DNA from: Deltaproteobacteria bacterium
Lineage (GTDB): Bacteria > Myxococcota > Myxococcia > Myxococcales > 40CM-4-68-19
Length of the DNA stretch: 64,000 nucleotides
Assembly (NCBI GenBank): GCA_005879535.1
Contig: VBKI01000063.1
Coordinates: forward strand, 1-64,000
Reading direction: 5' to 3'
The notes below the pieces were generated by a model that saw nothing but the letters and a program-made list of their open reading frames with translations, made no database searches and had not been told where the DNA came from. Below are positions 34,119 through 43,433 of the stretch, piece by piece; position 1 is the stretch's first letter; each line of letters begins with the position of its first letter. A program made the translations under genes and the position numbers.

Positions 34119-36671
34119 GTGAACGCTCCCCCGCAGCGGCGCGGAGTCGTCGCTGTGTTGACCAGGGCCGGCCTGAACCGCCCGGTGCCGGTGTTGCTCC
34201 TCTCCGCGCTCGCGGTCGCCGTCTGCGTCAAGCTCGCGTCCGGACTGGAGATCCGCTCCAGCTTCCAGGAGCTCTTGCCCGAGGACGTTCCCTCCGTCCG
34301 AGAGATCAAGCAGCTCATCCAGCGGGTCGGCGGCGATGGAACGGTGCTGGTAGTGGTCGAGTCGATGGACGGTCCCGCGGGCCTTCCCAAGGCGGAGGCG
34401 CTCGCGCCGGCCCTCGCGCGTGATTTCATCGCGATGGGTCCCAGCCAGATCCGCAGTGTCCAGTCGAGCATGGCGCCGATCCGCGACTGGTACGAGGGCC
34501 ACTGGCCGCTCTTCGTTCCGGTCGAGGAGCTGCGCAAGGCGCGCGACGCCGTGCGGAACGAGATCAAACGGCGCACCGTGGCCGCCAATCCGCTGGCGGT
34601 ATCGCTCGACGACGAGGAGGAAACGGCCCCGCCGGCGTTGCCGCAAGCCGCCGACTTCCTCGACCCGAAGAAACCGCTGCCGCGCGAGCGCGTCGCGGAG
34701 CGATTCGCCCGCTACGTGGACGGCTTCATGGTCTCGCCCGACCACCGATCGCTCACGATGATTGTCCGGCCCGCCGGGACGAGCCTAGGGGTAACGGAAG
34801 CGCGCGCCATGGTCGACAAGATGCAAGCGGTGGTCGCCAGGCACAAGGCGGAGCTCGATCGCGACCACCTCCGCGTCGGCCTCGCCGGCACCTTCCCGCT
34901 CTTCATCGCCGAGTACGAAGCGATCATCAACGACGTGGCGAGCACCGCCCTGATCTGCGTCTCGCTGGTGCTGATCTCCATTCTCCTCTTTTTCCGCGAC
35001 GCGCGCTCCGTCTTCTCGCTCGGGCTAGCGGTGCTGATGGCCGTCGCGGTCACCTTCGGGCTCACCCGGATTGTGATCGGCTACCTCAACACGCAGACCG
35101 CTTTCCTCGGCGCCATCGTGGTGGGCAATGGCATCAACTACGGTCTCATCTACCTCGCCCGTCTCAAACAGCTGCGCTGGCAGGGAATGGGCTTGCGCGA
35201 GGCGTGCCTGGAGAGTGCGGAGACCACGGCGCGAGCCACCCTGCTCGCCTCTGCCGCAACCAGCGTCTCCTTCGGCGTGTTGGTGGTGGCCGCGAACCGG
35301 GGATTCCGCCATTTCGGCTTCATCGGCGGGATCGGCATGCTGCTTTGCTGGCTCTGCACCTTCCTGCTGGTGCCTGCGCTCCTGACCCTGTACGAGAAGC
35401 TGCGCGGCGCTCCCAAGGTCCGTCCCGACACGACGCAGGAGAAGCTGCGCCCGGTCGTCGCGCGCATCGTCGAGCAGCGCCGTCCGATCATCGTCGCCTT
35501 CGCCGTGCTGACGGTGATCTCCGCGGCGCTCTTCATCCGGCAGATCCCGACTGCGATGGAGCGCAACCTCGACAATCTCACCAACGACCTGAAGGGCCAC
35601 GATCAGCTGAAGGCCGATCACGATCGAGCCAACTCGGCGCTCGGGAGGTCCATCTCCGGCGCAATCGCGCTGCTCGATTCTTGGCCCGAAGCGGATCAAT
35701 TCTGCGCCATCATCGGCGAACGGATGAAGCAATCGCCCTACGACCGCTTGATCGACTCCTGCGACACGCTCTCCTCGGTGGTGCCCCGCGATCAGGACGA
35801 GAAGTTGAAGGTGATCCGGGAGATCGTCGCCGAGTTGCCCGACCGGGTCATCAGAAGGCTCGACGCTGTCCAGCGGGACCGCGTGCGCCAGGTCCGCGAT
35901 CAACTCGCCGCGCAAAAGCCGGTCACGGTGGAGCAGGCCGATCCGGCGCTGGTTGATCGTTTCCGCGAGCGCGACGGCACCGTCGGCCGGCTCGCGGCGG
36001 TGACCGCCAAGCCCCAGGCGAGGCTCGAGCTGGCTCAGAACCTCGAGGACTTCGTCCGCGGCGTCCGCGACGTGCAGATCGGCGGCAAGACCTTCGACGC
36101 GACGGGAGAAAACGTCATCTTCGCCGACCTGCTCACGAATATCGATCGCGAGGGTCCCCGCACCACCTTCTTCTCCTTCGCCGGCGTCTGCGCACTGGTG
36201 CTCGTCTTCTTCCGCAGGCTGCGGACCGCCACCGAGGTGATGGGCTCCCTCTTCATCGGCGTGGTGCTGATGTGCGGGATCGCCGCGGCGGTGGATCTCA
36301 AGATCAACTTCTTCAACTTCATCGTCTACCCGATCACCTTCGGGATCGCCGTCGACTACGGCGCGAACATCGCCGCCCGCAACCGCGAGCGGGGCGGCGA
36401 CGTGATCGGATCGGTGTCGGAAGTCGGACCGGCGGTGATGCTCTGCTCCTGGACGTCGATCATCGGCTACGGCTCGCTGCTGTTCTCGCTCAACCGCGCG
36501 CTGCGCAGCTTCGGGTGGTACGCGATGGCCGGTGAAGTCACCACCATCCTGACCGCCGTCATCCTCCTCCCCGCGCTCCTGGCGCTGGCGCGCCCGAGAG
36601 AGCCGGAAACGGAATCCCTCGTCCGCCGGCGCTCCGCCGCCGGCGCTCCTCCTGATACACTCGAAGGGTGA
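34119..36671 (+). CDS. RND/MMPL-family transporter
   Basis: The 850-residue protein has two repeats of a large periplasmic loop followed by five or six helices: helix one near residues 20-42, then the SSD/MMPL block ALICVSLVLISILLFFRDARSVFSLGLAVLMAVA with GNGINYGLIYLAR. In the second half PITFGIAVDYGANIAARNRER carries the intramembrane Asp of the proton path. It resembles hopanoid/lipid-exporting MMPL proteins (HpnN-like) more than multidrug RNDs. No membrane-fusion partner is nearby. Start GTG 34119 is the only one before the first helix. It overlaps the next gene by 4 bases (GTGA). Confidence 0.85.
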   Translation: MNAPPQRRGVVAVLTRAGLNRPVPVLLLSALAVAVCVKLASGLEIRSSFQELLPEDVPSVREIKQLIQRVGGDGTVLVVVESMDGPAGLPKAEALAPALARDFIAMGPSQIRSVQSSMAPIRDWYEGHWPLFVPVEELRKARDAVRNEIKRRTVAANPLAVSLDDEEETAPPALPQAADFLDPKKPLPRERVAERFARYVDGFMVSPDHRSLTMIVRPAGTSLGVTEARAMVDKMQAVVARHKAELDRDHLRVGLAGTFPLFIAEYEAIINDVASTALICVSLVLISILLFFRDARSVFSLGLAVLMAVAVTFGLTRIVIGYLNTQTAFLGAIVVGNGINYGLIYLARLKQLRWQGMGLREACLESAETTARATLLASAATSVSFGVLVVAANRGFRHFGFIGGIGMLLCWLCTFLLVPALLTLYEKLRGAPKVRPDTTQEKLRPVVARIVEQRRPIIVAFAVLTVISAALFIRQIPTAMERNLDNLTNDLKGHDQLKADHDRANSALGRSISGAIALLDSWPEADQFCAIIGERMKQSPYDRLIDSCDTLSSVVPRDQDEKLKVIREIVAELPDRVIRRLDAVQRDRVRQVRDQLAAQKPVTVEQADPALVDRFRERDGTVGRLAAVTAKPQARLELAQNLEDFVRGVRDVQIGGKTFDATGENVIFADLLTNIDREGPRTTFFSFAGVCALVLVFFRRLRTATEVMGSLFIGVVLMCGIAAAVDLKINFFNFIVYPITFGIAVDYGANIAARNRERGGDVIGSVSEVGPAVMLCSWTSIIGYGSLLFSLNRALRSFGWYAMAGEVTTILTAVILLPALLALARPREPETESLVRRRSAAGAPPDTLEG

Positions 36672-37726
36672 CGCGGCCCTCCAGACCTTTCGTCGTGCTC
36701 CTCCTGCTGGCGACGGGACTGCTGTTGTACGTGGCCTGGCCGTTCCGCACCCCGCTCTTCCTCGCGGTGGTGATCGCCGCCGTGCTTCACGATCCCCTGG
36801 AGCGTCTGACCATCGCGATGCGCGGACGGCGCACCGTCGCCAGCGGGGTGGTGACGCTCGCGGTGCTCATCCTGATCGTGGCCCCCTTTGCCGCGCTGGT
36901 CGGCTTCGTCACGCGGGAGTTCGCCTCGGGACTGTCGTATCTGCGCGGGACGCTCGGCGTCACATCCGTGTCCCAGCTGCAAGGCGCGGAGCTGCCGATG
37001 CCGCTGCAACGGATGCTCGAGATGCTCCACGTCAGCCGCGAGCAGGTGTTCGATCTGGTCACCAGGGTCGTGGAGATCGTTCAGGACGCTCTCCCGGAAA
37101 TCGTCGCCTCGGGAAGCAAGGCCGTGCTGTCCACCGCGATCATGCTCATCGCGCTGTACTTCCTGCTCGTCGACGGAGCGCGCGTCGTGCAGTGGGCATG
37201 GCGCGTGTCCCCCCTCGATGCCCGCCAGACCGAGGAGCTGACCGCCGAGATGCGGCGGGTGACCCGGGCGACCGTAATCGGCATCCTCGCCACCGCCGTC
37301 TTCCAGGGCATGGCTGCGGCCGGCGGCTACCTCGCGGTTGGCATTCCACACGCGGCCTTCTTCGGCCTGCTCACCGCGATGGTCTCCTTCGTTCCGGGCG
37401 TCGGCACGAGCCTGGTCTGGGCGCCAGCGGCTACCTCTCTCTGGATCGGAGGTCGCCCCATCGCGGCGGTGGCGCTGGCGTTGTTCTGCCTCATCGTCGT
37501 GGTCGGCGCCGAGCAAGTGGGCAAACCGCTGCTGATGCGCGGCCAGGTGCAGATGCACACCGGGCTCATCTTCCTCTCGCTGCTCGGCGGCCTCGCGATG
37601 TTCGGCCTGCTGGGCATCCTCCTGGGTCCGCTGATCGTCGCCTTCTTCCTGGCCATGGTGCGCATCTACGAGCGCGACTTCCGCCACTCCGGAGCTCCGC
37701 CCGTAGCCTCCGACAGGGCGGCGTGA
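36668..37726 (+). CDS. AI-2E family permease
   Basis: This polytopic protein of 352 residues has about eight helices and the family pattern: paired N-terminal helices (FVVLLLLATGLLLYVAWPFRTPLFLAVVIAAVLHDPLERL), a soluble middle region, and helices ending LLGILLGPLIVAFFLAMVRI. Family members export AI-2-like signals, act as Na/H antiporters or have unknown substrates, so the name is only a family label. GTG 36668 overlaps the RND stop. It ends one base from a convergent gene. Confidence 0.85.
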   Translation: MTRPSRPFVVLLLLATGLLLYVAWPFRTPLFLAVVIAAVLHDPLERLTIAMRGRRTVASGVVTLAVLILIVAPFAALVGFVTREFASGLSYLRGTLGVTSVSQLQGAELPMPLQRMLEMLHVSREQVFDLVTRVVEIVQDALPEIVASGSKAVLSTAIMLIALYFLLVDGARVVQWAWRVSPLDARQTEELTAEMRRVTRATVIGILATAVFQGMAAAGGYLAVGIPHAAFFGLLTAMVSFVPGVGTSLVWAPAATSLWIGGRPIAAVALALFCLIVVVGAEQVGKPLLMRGQVQMHTGLIFLSLLGGLAMFGLLGILLGPLIVAFFLAMVRIYERDFRHSGAPPVASDRAA

Positions 37727-37727
37727 A

Positions 37728-38525
37728 TCAGGGGCACGCGGCGGCCACGGCGCGGCTGACGTCGTAGAGCATCGCACCGCGGTCGCTCACGGGCATCGGC
37801 CCCGCTGGCATGCGCGTGCGCTGCAGGAGGCGGTTGTAGCCGAGCTCCGCCAGCGGCCGGAGATGGAAGACGTCGTAAAGATTGTACTCGACCAGCCGGC
37901 GCAGCGCGGCCGGGTCACCCTCCCTCTGCGCATGCCAGAGCGCCACCGCGTCGGCGCCACAGAGGGAAGCAAGGTGCGGCGGACGGAAGAAGCCGACCCG
38001 CACTTCGAGCTGCTTCAGGCCTCCCTTGTCCCGCAACCGCTGGTACACGTGGCGCAGATCGACGTGCACCGCCGGTGGCTCCCACCCGGGCAGGGCGCGG
38101 CGCAGGATCGGCACGTCGAAGATCGTCCCGTTGAACGTCACCAGGGCGCGCCAGCGGCGCGATCGCTCGAGGAATCGGGAGAGGTCTCCGCGAAAGCTGG
38201 CCAGGCCATCCGCGTCGAGGACGCCGGCGACGGTGACCTTGTCGCCCGCCGCCTCGATGTCGAGGAACGCTGCCTCCTCGATGACCTGCGGCAGCAGCCG
38301 CCAGTGCTCCGTCTGAGGCAGGGCGCGGCCAAAGAACTCGAGATCGCGCTCGGCCAACCTCCGCACCGACGCGGCAACTCCTGCGCGCAGCTTTTCGTCG
38401 AGCCGTGGCGAGAGGATGTCTCCCTCCGCCGGTACCTCCGCCCAACTGCGCACGCCAGACAGCCAGAGCTGCCGCTCGCGCAGCGGACCGATTCCGCCGA
38501 TGTGGCGGAACGAGGCGGTGATCAC
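37728..38525 (-). CDS. RNase H-like 3'-5' exonuclease domain protein (YprB-like)
   Basis: The 265-residue protein begins with a helix-hairpin-like region (FRHIGGIGPLRERQLWLSGV) and continues with a DEDD-type exonuclease fold. Acidic residues are in AFLDIEAAG, in VTFNGTIFDVPILRRA, in VDLRHVYQRL and in EYNLYDVFHLRPL. Proteins of this family (YprB, predicted exonuclease) act on RNA or DNA. GTG 38525 overlaps the stop of the Nudix gene (GTGA), so it closes an operon running yfgM-bamB-mutT-exonuclease. The earlier ATG in the open frame is antisense-like sequence and rejected. Confidence 0.78.
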   Translation of the reverse strand: MITASFRHIGGIGPLRERQLWLSGVRSWAEVPAEGDILSPRLDEKLRAGVAASVRRLAERDLEFFGRALPQTEHWRLLPQVIEEAAFLDIEAAGDKVTVAGVLDADGLASFRGDLSRFLERSRRWRALVTFNGTIFDVPILRRALPGWEPPAVHVDLRHVYQRLRDKGGLKQLEVRVGFFRPPHLASLCGADAVALWHAQREGDPAALRRLVEYNLYDVFHLRPLAELGYNRLLQRTRMPAGPMPVSDRGAMLYDVSRAVAAACP

Positions 38526-38929
38526 GGGAGCTCCTCTTCGGCCAGCCGCGTGAGGAGCGGAATGTCCGCTTCGCAGAACGGCAACCCCGGGAGATCGCGC
38601 CGCGACACCCATTTGATCTCCTCGCAGGCGAGCGGCCGCGGCTCCTCGCCCGCGTGCAACGCGCAGCGATAGAGAGCCAATTCCACCTGCAGGTCGGGGT
38701 AGATGTGCTCGACGCGCGCGTACTCCTCACCGATCGACGCGCGCACTCCCAGCTCCTCGCGGAGCTCGCGCGCAAGCGCCGCGCGCTCGCCTTCGCCCGG
38801 TTCCACCTTCCCGCCGGGGAACTCCCACAGGGATGCACGCTCGCCCTTGGGACGGCGCAGCGACACGAGCACCTTGCCCTTGCGCTCGATCACCGCCGCG
38901 ACCACCAGCACGCGGCGGAGCGCCGTCAT
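38522..38929 (-). CDS. MutT-like Nudix hydrolase
   Basis: This small (135 residues) Nudix enzyme has the full Nudix box at GGKVEPGEGERAALARELREELGV (G-x5-E-x7-REL-x-EE-x-G). The N-terminus RVLVVAAVIERKGKVLVSLRRP and the size fit 8-oxo-dGTP/MutT-like or CTP-type pyrophosphohydrolases that sanitise nucleotides. ATG 38929 overlaps the BamB-like stop (ATGA), and its own stop overlaps the exonuclease GTG. Pairing with a nuclease suggests nucleic-acid quality control, which is inference. Confidence 0.88.
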   Translation of the reverse strand: MTALRRVLVVAAVIERKGKVLVSLRRPKGERASLWEFPGGKVEPGEGERAALARELREELGVRASIGEEYARVEHIYPDLQVELALYRCALHAGEEPRPLACEEIKWVSRRDLPGLPFCEADIPLLTRLAEEELP

Positions 38930-40032
38930 GGAAGGAGGCCCAGGGAGAACAGCGTCCCGGCGTTGGAGAGCACATACGCGACGCCCGGCAACGCGTATAC
39001 CGGCTGGGAGAATCCGCTCCCCGGATCGAAGGCGCCGCGCGCTTCGCCCGTTTCCAGATCCACGCCGAAGAGGGGACCGCGATCGAGGGCAACGATGATC
39101 ATTCCGCCCACCGCAACGGGCTGCGTGGGATAGCGGTCCTTGCCCAGCTGGAGCGTCCACAGCTTCATGCCGGTCGAGCGATCGAGCCCCACCAGCTCGC
39201 CGCGGCCGCCGCCCACCACCCGGGCGCCCTCGACGACAACGTGATTCGCCCCGGCGAGCGCGTACGTCCAGGCGGGCTCGCCGCTCGTCGCGTCGAGGGC
39301 GACGATTCCAGCCTTGGCGCTGGCCACATAGATGCGCGTATCCGCCTCGGGCGCGTCGATCGCGTCGATGTCCAGGTAGTCGCCGGTACCGCTCACCTGG
39401 CGCGTCCAACGCGCGACGCCGTTGTCAGGCTGTATCGCCGCCACGGTGCCGTCCGCGAAGGCGGCGAAGAGAGACCCGCGCGCGATCTTCGGTTGCGCGT
39501 CGCCGCGAATCGTGAAACCGCCGGGAGCGTCGCGGTGGAACTTCCACAGCCGCTTGCCGTCCTTGAGGGCGAGCGCGGTGACGGACTGCTCGCTCGACAT
39601 CACGAAAAGCCGGCCCTCGGAAGCCGTCGGCTGCGTGGTCAACTCCTCGCGGAGATCGGCCCGCCAGCGCAAGGCGCCGGAGAAGCGGTTGAGCGCGTAG
39701 ACGACGCCGTCGCCGCCGGCCACGTAGAGCGTTTCGCCGTCGACCAAGGGCGCCGCGAGGATGGCGCCACCCGCCTGGAACGTCCATGCCGTCTTGCCGC
39801 GGAAGAGGCAGCGCACCGCACCATTGCGTGTCCCCACGTAGAGTCGCGTCTGTGCGCTGTCGAGGACCGGGGTGGCGGTCTCCGCGGGTGAGAACGGCAA
39901 CTTCTCCTGGGGCACGATGTGCTGCATCTCGCCGACGAAGAATGGAGGATCGAGCGCTGCGCCGCGATTCGACGGACGCGCAGAATGCTCGAGAGGCGTC
40001 CAGGAGAAGGCCAAAAGGGCGAGCAGGATCAC
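38926..40032 (-). CDS. BamB-like PQQ-type beta-propeller
   Basis: A short signal (MILLALLAFS) precedes 350 residues with at least six PQQ/propeller blades, seen as repeated LYVGTRNGAVRCL, LYVAGGDGVVYALNRFSG, LFAAFADGTVAAIQPDNG, IYVASAKAGIVALDATSG and IIVALDRGPLFGVDLETG. BamB is the propeller lipoprotein of the outer-membrane protein assembly machine. This one lacks an obvious lipobox Cys, so it may be periplasmic. The upstream neighbour is YfgM-like, the same pair as in E. coli (yfgM-bamB). Start GTG 40032 overlaps the YfgM-like stop (GTGA). Confidence 0.8.
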   Translation of the reverse strand: MILLALLAFSWTPLEHSARPSNRGAALDPPFFVGEMQHIVPQEKLPFSPAETATPVLDSAQTRLYVGTRNGAVRCLFRGKTAWTFQAGGAILAAPLVDGETLYVAGGDGVVYALNRFSGALRWRADLREELTTQPTASEGRLFVMSSEQSVTALALKDGKRLWKFHRDAPGGFTIRGDAQPKIARGSLFAAFADGTVAAIQPDNGVARWTRQVSGTGDYLDIDAIDAPEADTRIYVASAKAGIVALDATSGEPAWTYALAGANHVVVEGARVVGGGRGELVGLDRSTGMKLWTLQLGKDRYPTQPVAVGGMIIVALDRGPLFGVDLETGEARGAFDPGSGFSQPVYALPGVAYVLSNAGTLFSLGLLP

Positions 40033-40796
40033 TTCTGCTTCTTCCCTTGCGGCTTCTCCGCCTGTGCCTTCGGGGGAGACGGCGGAAGCGAAGCCAGCTC
40101 CAGCCGTTCGTTCGCGTCGCGGACCACGTCCGCTTCCTTCGGGTGATCCTTCGCCACCCTCTCGAGCTGCTGGCGCGCATCCGGCTTGCCCTGCACCAGC
40201 GCGAGCCGGGCGACCTGGTAATCGGCGCGGGCCGGAAGATCGAGCTCGCGGAGCTTCTCGAACGCCGCTCGCGCATCATCGAGATGGTTCTGCGCTTCCA
40301 GGGCGTATCCGAGCGACTCCTGCGCGAACGGGCGCAGCGGATGATCCTTCGCGGCGCTGGCGAGGAATGCCTCCAGATCTTTCTGCGCACCGGCCCCGTC
40401 GCCGGACTTCAGCTTGTGGAACCCGATCTCGGCGGCTGCTGTCCGCGCCGCAGTCGTGCCACCGTGATCCGCCCGCACCTTATCCAGCGCGGCGATCATC
40501 GCCTTTTCCCGCTCTTCCTTGGTCGCGAACGTCTGCTGGCCTGGCTCGGAGGCTGTGTCACCGGAGATGGGCCGCGACTGCAGCTCGAGCGCCTCCGCGA
40601 GCTCTCCGCCGGCCTTGGCCTCGCGCGAGGATCGCCAGGCCGTCACTCCCCAGGCGATCAGCACGATCGCGATCACCGCTCCGGCCGCGCCCAGCACGGG
40701 CCCGCGGTTCGCGACCATCCAGCTCATCGCCCGCCCGGCGACGACCTGGAATTCGTCCGGTCGCTTCAGCTGCTTGCGATCGATCTTCTCGGCCAC
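40029..40796 (-). CDS. YfgM-like TPR membrane protein
   Basis: The 255-residue product has a short cytoplasmic tail, one TM helix (GPVLGAAGAVIAIVLIAWGV, about residues 33-52) and a periplasmic TPR-like helical domain (LRPFAQESLGYALEAQNHLDDARAAFEKL). This is the architecture of YfgM, a SecYEG-associated chaperone adaptor. The C-terminal tail is Lys/Pro rich. Start GTG 40796 has a perfect AGGAGG (40809-40804) 7 bases upstream; the longer open frame is not used. It heads the operon with bamB, mutT-like and exonuclease genes. Confidence 0.8.
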   Translation of the reverse strand: MAEKIDRKQLKRPDEFQVVAGRAMSWMVANRGPVLGAAGAVIAIVLIAWGVTAWRSSREAKAGGELAEALELQSRPISGDTASEPGQQTFATKEEREKAMIAALDKVRADHGGTTAARTAAAEIGFHKLKSGDGAGAQKDLEAFLASAAKDHPLRPFAQESLGYALEAQNHLDDARAAFEKLRELDLPARADYQVARLALVQGKPDARQQLERVAKDHPKEADVVRDANERLELASLPPSPPKAQAEKPQGKKQK

Positions 40797-40871
40797 TCGA
40801 ATGCCTCCTGCAGGACGCGCTTTTCTCGCGGAACTCCCCCGCGAAGTCAATCGGCGTGTAAGGTGCATGCC

Positions 40872-41366
40872 GTGCGCCTGCTCGTCGCGCTTCTGTTCGC
40901 ATTCCCGGCAGGGGCCGCGCCGCTGAGGGCGGGGACCCCACAGCTCCAGCTGCGGCTGGAAGGACTTTTCGGCCAACCGACCACGCAGCTCGGCGCCCGC
41001 GGCGGCCTCGGGGTCGGCGTCGGGTGGCGGATGACCGATCAGCTCTGGATCGTTGGCGACGCCGCGCAGCGCGCAGCGCCAGGCGGCGGCATCGGGTCTC
41101 TGGCCTTCGGCCTGCAGGCCACACTGGACGCGACGCCGATCTCTCCCTATCTGGAGGTCGCCGTGGTCGATCTCTCCAATCGCAAGGCGCTCGGCTATTC
41201 GCTCGCGACGCGCACCGGCCTCGGGGCGGACTGGATGTTCTCGCGCGGCGCCGGCATTGGAGTCGTGGTGCGGACCTACACCGCCCTCGATCCGGAGAAC
41301 GACATCCCAACCGTGGCGGGCCTGGAAGCCGCGTTCCGGCTCGTCCTCACCCCCGGAGCACTGTGA
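40872..41366 (+). CDS. Small exported beta-barrel-like protein
   Basis: The 164-residue product has a signal peptide (MRLLVALLFAFPAGAAP) and alternating strands (LGARGGLGVGVGWRMTDQLWIVGDAA, GAGIGVVVRTYTAL) typical of an OmpA-like or small outer-membrane barrel. I do not recognise a specific family. GTG 40872 is chosen over GTG 40863 because AAGG lies about 8 bases before it. It is divergent from the YfgM-like gene, and overlaps the oxidoreductase start (TGATG). Confidence 0.55.
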   Translation: MRLLVALLFAFPAGAAPLRAGTPQLQLRLEGLFGQPTTQLGARGGLGVGVGWRMTDQLWIVGDAAQRAAPGGGIGSLAFGLQATLDATPISPYLEVAVVDLSNRKALGYSLATRTGLGADWMFSRGAGIGVVVRTYTALDPENDIPTVAGLEAAFRLVLTPGAL

Positions 41367-42376
41367 TGCGCGCTGTTCGCTGCGAGCGGCAGGGGCCGCC
41401 GGAAGAGATGAAGCTGATCGAGCTCCCGGATCCGAAGCCCGCGAATGGCGAGGCCGTGGTGCGGCTCCACTTCTGTGGGCTCAATCACCGGGACGTCTGG
41501 ATCCGGCAGGGCCTGTATGCCCGCATCCAGCTGCCCTCCGTGCTCGGATCCGACGGCGCTGGAGTGGTGGAGTCGGTAGGCGCGGACGTCGATTCAAAGC
41601 TGGTGGGGAAGCGCGCGGTGATCATCCCCTGCGAGAGGTGGGGGCCCGACCCGGCGGTCCAGAGCAAGGACTTCCTCATCCTGGGGATGCCGCGGCAGGG
41701 GACGATGGCGGAGAAGATCGCCGTTCCTGCCTCGATGATCGTCGACCTCCCGGAGAGCATCTCCTTCGAGGACGCCGCCGCCCTCCCCGTCGCGGGAATC
41801 ACGGCGTATCGCTCACTCGTTACGCGCGGCGGCCTCAAGCGCGGTGAGCACGTGTGGGTCACCGGAATCGGCGGCGGCGTCGCCACGCTCGCGATGCTGT
41901 TTGCCAAGGCGCTCGGCGCACAAGTCTCGGTGACGTCGGGAAGCGACGAGAAGCTGGCGAAGGCCCGCGAGCTCGGCGCGATCGCCGCCGCGAACTACAA
42001 GGCCAAGGGCTGGGAAAAGGATCTCGTTGCGCAGGCGGGTCGTCCGCCGTCGCTGGTCATCGATGGAGCGGGCGGAGATGGCCTGAACAGCCTGATCGGC
42101 GCCATCGCACCTGCGGGACGAATCGTCATGTACGGCGCGACCCGGATGTCGCCGAGCAAGCTCGACATGGCGAAGATCTTCTTCAAGCAGATCGACCTGC
42201 GCGGCACGACCATGGGGACCGACGACGAGTTCCGCGCGATGGTCAAGCTCGTCGCGGAGCATCGGATCAAGCCGGTGATCGACCGGATCTTTCCCCTCTC
42301 GCAAGCGGTGGAAGCGAACCGGCTGCTCGAGGAATCGGCGCAGATGGGGAAGATCCTGCTCGATTGCCGCAGCTAG
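41366..42376 (+). CDS. Medium-chain reductase (quinone oxidoreductase-like, zinc-lacking MDR)
   Basis: The 336-residue MDR-fold oxidoreductase has a GroES-like N-terminal domain (FCGLNHRDVWIRQG, VLGSDGAGVVESVG), a Rossmann domain (HVWVTGIGGGVATLAMLFAKALGA) binding NAD(P)H, and C-terminal KLVAEHRIKPVIDRIFPL. FCGLNHRD has the Cys position of the catalytic zinc, but the other usual ligands (GHE) are replaced (SDGAG), so catalysis is likely quinone/enoyl reduction and not alcohol oxidation. It is tail-to-tail with egtD with 4 bases between. Confidence 0.85.
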   Translation: MRAVRCERQGPPEEMKLIELPDPKPANGEAVVRLHFCGLNHRDVWIRQGLYARIQLPSVLGSDGAGVVESVGADVDSKLVGKRAVIIPCERWGPDPAVQSKDFLILGMPRQGTMAEKIAVPASMIVDLPESISFEDAAALPVAGITAYRSLVTRGGLKRGEHVWVTGIGGGVATLAMLFAKALGAQVSVTSGSDEKLAKARELGAIAAANYKAKGWEKDLVAQAGRPPSLVIDGAGGDGLNSLIGAIAPAGRIVMYGATRMSPSKLDMAKIFFKQIDLRGTTMGTDDEFRAMVKLVAEHRIKPVIDRIFPLSQAVEANRLLEESAQMGKILLDCRS

Positions 42377-42380
42377 GGAG

Positions 42381-43433
42381 TCAAATCCCCCGCAGCGAGG
42401 TGCGCGCAACGCCCAGGGCCAGCCCGAAACGCGCATCGGGCGACTCGATCCACCGTTCCGGCGTGAACCCGGCCGAGTCGATCATCCGGAGCACTTGTTC
42501 GCGGGTGAACCGGCGCGAGATCTCGGTGCGGATGCCTTCGCCGCGGGCGAGCCGGAGCGTCGAGCCCAGCCGCCCGAGATCGACGTCCATCGCCTCGCGC
42601 GCCACCAGCCACATCTCGATCCGCTGCTTCTCGACGACGTACGGGGCATAGTGAGCGAACTTTTCCGCGTCGAAATTGCTGCGGACGAACGAGTTCACGT
42701 TGCGCAGGACGTTCCGGTTGAAGGCGGCCGTGATCCCCTGCGGGTCGTTGTACGCAAGATGGAGCGCGGCTGGATCGGTGATCAGGTTGGCGCCGAGCAG
42801 CAACAGATCGTCCTGCTCCATGTGCTCGCGGACGCGGGAGAGGAACTTTACGGCCGCTTCGTCCTCGTCGTTGCCGATGGTCCCGCCGAGGAAGAGCACC
42901 AGCCTCCGTCCGCCGGCGGGCTTCGGCGGCAACTGCAGCGCCTGCGTGTAATCGGCGAGAACGTGCTCGACCGGAATCTCCGGCCGCGCCGCGGCGAGGA
43001 TCTCCTTCGTCCGCTGCAGCGCGTGCGCGCTGATGTCGACGGCGACGTACTTCGGACGTCCGCCGGCGGCCAGCGCGGCGTCGAGCAGCGCAACCGTCTT
43101 GGAGGCGGCGCCGCTGCCCAACTCCACCACGTCGGTGAGCTTCCGGCCTCCCGCCGATTCGACGAGCGCAGCCGCGCGCGCCTCCAGCAGCGCACGCTCG
43201 GTGGCGGTGGGGAAATACTCGGGCAGCCGCGTGATCTGCTCGAAGAGCGCGCTACCAGCGTCGTCGTAGAAGTACTTGGAGGGAATCTCGCGCGGCGCGC
43301 GCGACAGCGCCTCGCGCAACTCGCGCAGCGCAGCGCTCTCCGCGTCGAGGCTGACCAGCGTGGCGGTCCGGGGCGAGCGCGCTCCAGGCAGGAGGCCGCG
43401 CCGCACGCGACGCGCCGGCGATCTCCGTTGCAT
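42381..43433 (-). CDS. egtD: Histidine N-alpha-trimethyltransferase EgtD
   Basis: EgtD makes hercynine, the first intermediate of ergothioneine, by three SAM-dependent methylations of histidine. The 350-residue protein shows EIPSKYFYDDAGSALFEQIT (the typical N-terminal block), the SAM motif VVELGSGAASKTVALL, VDISAHAL, and LFLGGTIGND. The C-terminal block reads LLLGANLITDPAALHLAYND, then GITAAFNRNVLRNVN. ATG 43433 overlaps the egtB stop (TGATG). The first 30 residues are Arg/Ser rich and may be an extension. It is the last gene of the egtC-egtB-egtD unit. Confidence 0.93.
   Translation of the reverse strand: MQRRSPARRVRRGLLPGARSPRTATLVSLDAESAALRELREALSRAPREIPSKYFYDDAGSALFEQITRLPEYFPTATERALLEARAAALVESAGGRKLTDVVELGSGAASKTVALLDAALAAGGRPKYVAVDISAHALQRTKEILAAARPEIPVEHVLADYTQALQLPPKPAGGRRLVLFLGGTIGNDEDEAAVKFLSRVREHMEQDDLLLLGANLITDPAALHLAYNDPQGITAAFNRNVLRNVNSFVRSNFDAEKFAHYAPYVVEKQRIEMWLVAREAMDVDLGRLGSTLRLARGEGIRTEISRRFTREQVLRMIDSAGFTPERWIESPDARFGLALGVARTSLRGI

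Noticed and set aside
36625-36660. GC-rich palindromic stretch near the RND gene end
   Set aside because: It lies within coding sequence for an Arg/Ala-rich tail and lacks the family architecture or a T-run.
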